Source: an uncultured Chloroflexota bacterium
GTDB taxonomy: Bacteria > Chloroflexota > Limnocylindria > Limnocylindrales > CSP1-4
DNA length: 8,514 nucleotides
Assembly (NCBI GenBank): GCA_903930745.1
Contig: CAIYZX010000100.1
Location: forward strand, 1 to 8,514
Direction: 5' to 3'
Shown: in pieces, positions 6,647 to 8,514 of the stretch
How the letters are laid out: every line of letters starts with the position of its first letter
How positions within the stretch are numbered: position 1 is the first letter of the stretch
Notes under the pieces: model-generated
Told to the model about the DNA's origin: nothing
Databases searched by the model: none
The model's input: the letters and a program-made list of their open reading frames with translations, nothing else
Program-made: the position numbers and the translations under genes

Positions 6647-6675
6647 TTGACACCTCGGAAGTATCGCCCCAAAAT
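6647..6675 (+). promoter_or_regulatory. Sigma70-type promoter for the AAA ATPase gene
   Basis: The -35 box TTGACA (6647-6652) is a perfect consensus match. A 17-bp spacer leads to CAAAAT at 6670-6675, which matches the -10 consensus at four of six positions including the final A and T. Transcription would start near 6682, leaving a leader of about 64 nt before the ATG at 6746. The segment is visibly less GC-rich than its surroundings. Two copies of the 23-bp CGGAA repeat overlap it, which would allow regulation by a repeat-binding protein. Confidence 0.6.
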
Positions 6676-6724
6676 CCCCGGAAGTCTCCCCGTACAACCG
6701 TCGGAAACACCCCCTGAGAACCGG
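6656..6724. repeat. Three degenerate 23-bp direct repeats beginning CGGAA
   Basis: Units begin at 6656, 6679 and 6702, exactly 23 bp apart. All share CGGAA at positions 1-5, a C-rich middle, and A at positions 16, 18 and 19. Adjacent copies agree at 15 of 23 positions by my count (1 against 2, and 2 against 3). The first lies in the promoter spacer and covers the -10 box; the others lie at the start point and in the leader. They could be binding sites for a regulator, or the transposase-binding repeats of a decayed mobile-element end. Confidence 0.6.
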
Positions 6725-6745
6725 GAGCGCAAGCGGCGTGATCCG

Positions 6746-8026
6746 ATGCCCATGAACCCGACCACCCGGCCTGCGAACTATCGGCAACGCGTGATCGATG
6801 CCGAGCTCGCCGAGGCGCTTTCGGCCGCGGGCGCCGTCCTGCTGGAGGGCCCGCGTGGCTGCGGCAAGACTGCGACGGCGACCATCGCCGCACGGAGCCA
6901 GGTCCGGCTGGACGTTGACGAAGCGATGCGTCAGGCCGGCCTGGTGGCTCCGCAGCTGCTGCTCACCGGCGATCGCCCGCGACTCATCGACGAATGGCAG
7001 CTTGTGCCAGCGGTGTGGGACCACGTTCGTCGAGCCGTCGATGACAAGCCGGACGAGGCCGGCCACTTCATCCTGACCGGGTCCGCCGTGCCCGAGGAGG
7101 TGACCGAACGACACACCGGCGGCATGCGCATCCTCAGGCTCCGGATGCGGCCGATGTCGCTTGCAGAGAGTGGCCACTCGACACAATCGGTCTCCCTGGC
7201 GGGACTCATGGCCGGAGAGACCCCGGCGGCGATGGACCCCGGTCTCGACATTCATGCCCTTGCCCAGCGGATCGCCGTCGGCGGCTGGCCGGGGCTCATC
7301 TCCCGAACGCCGGATCAGGTTCGGCGGATCCTGGTGAGCTACCTGGAGGACACGCGCCGGATCGACCTCGTCCGCGTCGATGGCGTACGTCGCGATCCAG
7401 AGAACGTCGGGCGCGTTCTCCGCTCGCTGGCTCGCCACATCGCAAACCAGACGTCGGCGAGGGCGATCGCCGCGGATGTGTCCGGCTCAGACCAGGCCAT
7501 CAAGGAGGAGACGGTCGCCGACTACATCAGGGCGCTCACCCGTGTGTTCATCGAAGAGGATCTCCCCGCCTGGTCGCCCGCATTGCGGTCGCGCGTTCCG
7601 CATCGCAGGGTTGTGAAGCGGCACTTCGTTGATCCATCGCTCGCGGTCGCCGCACTCGGCGCGACGCCCGCCCGCCTCGTCCGGGACGTGGAAACGATGG
7701 GCTTCCTCCTGGAATCCATGGTCGTCCGGGATCTTCGCGTCCATGCGCAGGCGATTGGCGCGCGCGTCTTCTACTACGGCGACGACAGCGGCCTTGAGGC
7801 GGATGCGATCGTCGAAGACGCGACGGGACGCTGGGGCGCGTTCGAAGTCAAGCTGGGGCAGTCCCAGGTGGACGAGGCCGCAGCCCACCTCCTGGAGGTC
7901 GCGCGGCGTGTCGATCCGGAGAAGCACGGCGGTCCGGCAGTGCTCGCCGTGGTGACCGGATGGGGTCCGGCCTACCGCCGATCTGACGGAGTGTGTGTCG
8001 TGCCGATCGGAGCCCTTGGCCCGTAG
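6746..8026 (+). CDS. AAA ATPase with DUF4143 C-terminal region, 426 aa
   Basis: This matches the bacterial/archaeal DUF4143 ATPases (COG1373). The Walker A motif G-P-R-G-C-G-K-T is at residues 35-42, a Walker B-like R-L-I-D-E-W-Q is at 79-85, and F-I-L-T-G-S-A (108-114) fits sensor 1. R-L-R-M-R-P-M-S-L-A-E-S-G (131-143) is typical of the family. A winged-helix region covers about 235-305. The C-terminal part has E-A-D at 351-353 and E-V-K at 367-369, the spacing of a PD-(D/E)xK-like fold. Length is normal and the frame is intact. The start at 6746 is uncertain: no good Shine-Dalgarno precedes it, and 6752 is an equal alternative. The family's cellular role is largely unknown; members are often scattered and probably spread by transfer. 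By eye it uses more GAA and CGA codons than the neighbouring giant gene. It has its own promoter and no obvious partner here. Confidence 0.92.
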   Translation: MPMNPTTRPANYRQRVIDAELAEALSAAGAVLLEGPRGCGKTATATIAARSQVRLDVDEAMRQAGLVAPQLLLTGDRPRLIDEWQLVPAVWDHVRRAVDDKPDEAGHFILTGSAVPEEVTERHTGGMRILRLRMRPMSLAESGHSTQSVSLAGLMAGETPAAMDPGLDIHALAQRIAVGGWPGLISRTPDQVRRILVSYLEDTRRIDLVRVDGVRRDPENVGRVLRSLARHIANQTSARAIAADVSGSDQAIKEETVADYIRALTRVFIEEDLPAWSPALRSRVPHRRVVKRHFVDPSLAVAALGATPARLVRDVETMGFLLESMVVRDLRVHAQAIGARVFYYGDDSGLEADAIVEDATGRWGAFEVKLGQSQVDEAAAHLLEVARRVDPEKHGGPAVLAVVTGWGPAYRRSDGVCVVPIGALGP

Positions 8027-8064
8027 GCTCGCCTGCCGCGGCCGCCCTCCCTGGTGAGACCGGC

Positions 8065-8514
8065 TCAGGCCCCGCGCGGCACCAGCCTGGCGGCGATGAA
8101 CGTGGTGAAGGGCACCGCCAGCACGATCCCCACGGAGCCCACGATGGACCGCAGGACCTCGATGGTGATGGACTCCCCGGAGGCAAGCGCCCCCAGCGGC
8201 TGCGGTGAGAGCCCGAAGAGCAGGAGCAGCGGCAGCGAGGCCGCCACGTACGCCAGCACCAGCGTGTTCACGGTGGCGGCGATGTGCGCCCGCCCGATGC
8301 GCATCGCCCGCCCCGCGAGCGTCGCCCGGGACGCGGCCGGATCGGAGTGCGCCAGCTCCTCCACGGTGACCGCCTGCGTGACCGTCACGTCGTCCAGTAC
8401 GCCCAGCGCGCCCAGGATGATGGACGCGAGCAGCAGGCCGGAGAGGTCGAAGTCCGTGCCGATGAGCCCGCGCAGGTACGCCAGCTCCTCGTTGCCCTGG
8501 AGGATGGACAGGCG
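8065..8514 (-). CDS. YibE/F family membrane protein, C-terminal part (5' end beyond window)
   Basis: The 149 visible residues match the C-terminal part of YibE/F proteins (Pfam PF07907). Features seen are a hydrophobic helix S-G-L-L-L-A-S-I-I-L-G-A-L-G-V, the conserved L-D-D-V-T-V-T-Q-A motif, then A-G-R-A-M-R-I-G-R-A-H-I-A-A-T-V-N-T-L-V-L-A-Y, and two further transmembrane helices. The frame is open to the right edge with no convincing start, so the GTG at 8388 inside the L-D-D-V motif is not the real start. These are multi-pass inner-membrane proteins of unknown function; a transporter-like role is only a suggestion. It ends in TGA at 8065-8067, 38 bp from the end of the converging ATPase gene. 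Confidence 0.9.
   Translation of the reverse strand, partial: RLSILQGNEELAYLRGLIGTDFDLSGLLLASIILGALGVLDDVTVTQAVTVEELAHSDPAASRATLAGRAMRIGRAHIAATVNTLVLAYVAASLPLLLLFGLSPQPLGALASGESITIEVLRSIVGSVGIVLAVPFTTFIAARLVPRGA

Noticed and set aside
6656..6724. CRISPR array
   Set aside because: The 23-bp units are contiguous with no spacers, only three and degenerate, and there are no cas genes nearby.
8027..8064. Bidirectional terminator between the converging ATPase and YibE/F genes
   Set aside because: Only a weak bulged stem can be drawn around TGAGACCGGCTCA, and there is no T tract on either strand.
8065..8388. Separate 107-residue protein starting at 8388
   Set aside because: The GTG lies inside the conserved L-D-D-V-T-V-T-Q motif and the frame is open to the window edge with YibE/F-like sequence upstream, so it is a fragment of a longer gene.

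Overview
The window is high in GC throughout, with strong C/G preference at third codon positions. It carries no ribosomal or tRNA gene that would fix the taxon. The mix of genes (an ECF sigma/anti-sigma pair, UPF0303, TfoX-N, YibE/F, and a very large secreted fibronectin-type-III-like protein) would suit a high-GC Chloroflexota (for example Limnocylindria-like) or an Actinomycetota. This placement rests on gene content and base composition only.

Layout. Bases 1-2153 hold a tight four-gene operon on the minus strand. In order of transcription it encodes an ECF-type sigma factor (GTG start at 2153), a single-pass membrane protein that overlaps it and is probably its anti-sigma factor, a small TfoX N-terminal-domain protein, and a UPF0303/HbpS-like protein cut by the left window edge. 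Bases 2154-2388 are a divergent intergenic region containing a large nested imperfect palindrome (2215-2298) and a small hairpin next to the downstream ribosome binding site. Bases 2389-6537 encode a 1382-residue protein on the plus strand with a signal peptide, about twelve beta-sandwich repeats and a C-terminal beta-rich module that may bind carbohydrate. Bases 6538-6745 hold a 17-bp dyad, a near-consensus sigma70-type promoter, and three degenerate 23-bp direct repeats overlapping that promoter. Bases 6746-8026 encode an AAA ATPase of the DUF4143 family on the plus strand. A YibE/F-family membrane protein gene on the minus strand enters from the right edge and stops at 8065, converging on the ATPase gene with 38 bp between.

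How they may work together. The sigma and anti-sigma genes form a plausible envelope-signalling pair. A proline/serine/threonine-rich stalk would carry a small folded domain away from the membrane. The giant secreted repeat protein starts 235 bp away on the other strand and shares the upstream region with the palindrome, so it is a natural candidate target of the sigma factor, although the sequence does not prove this. The ATPase gene looks like an independent unit with its own promoter and possibly a separate origin. I found no CRISPR array, RNA gene or complete insertion sequence, and no clear intrinsic terminator.
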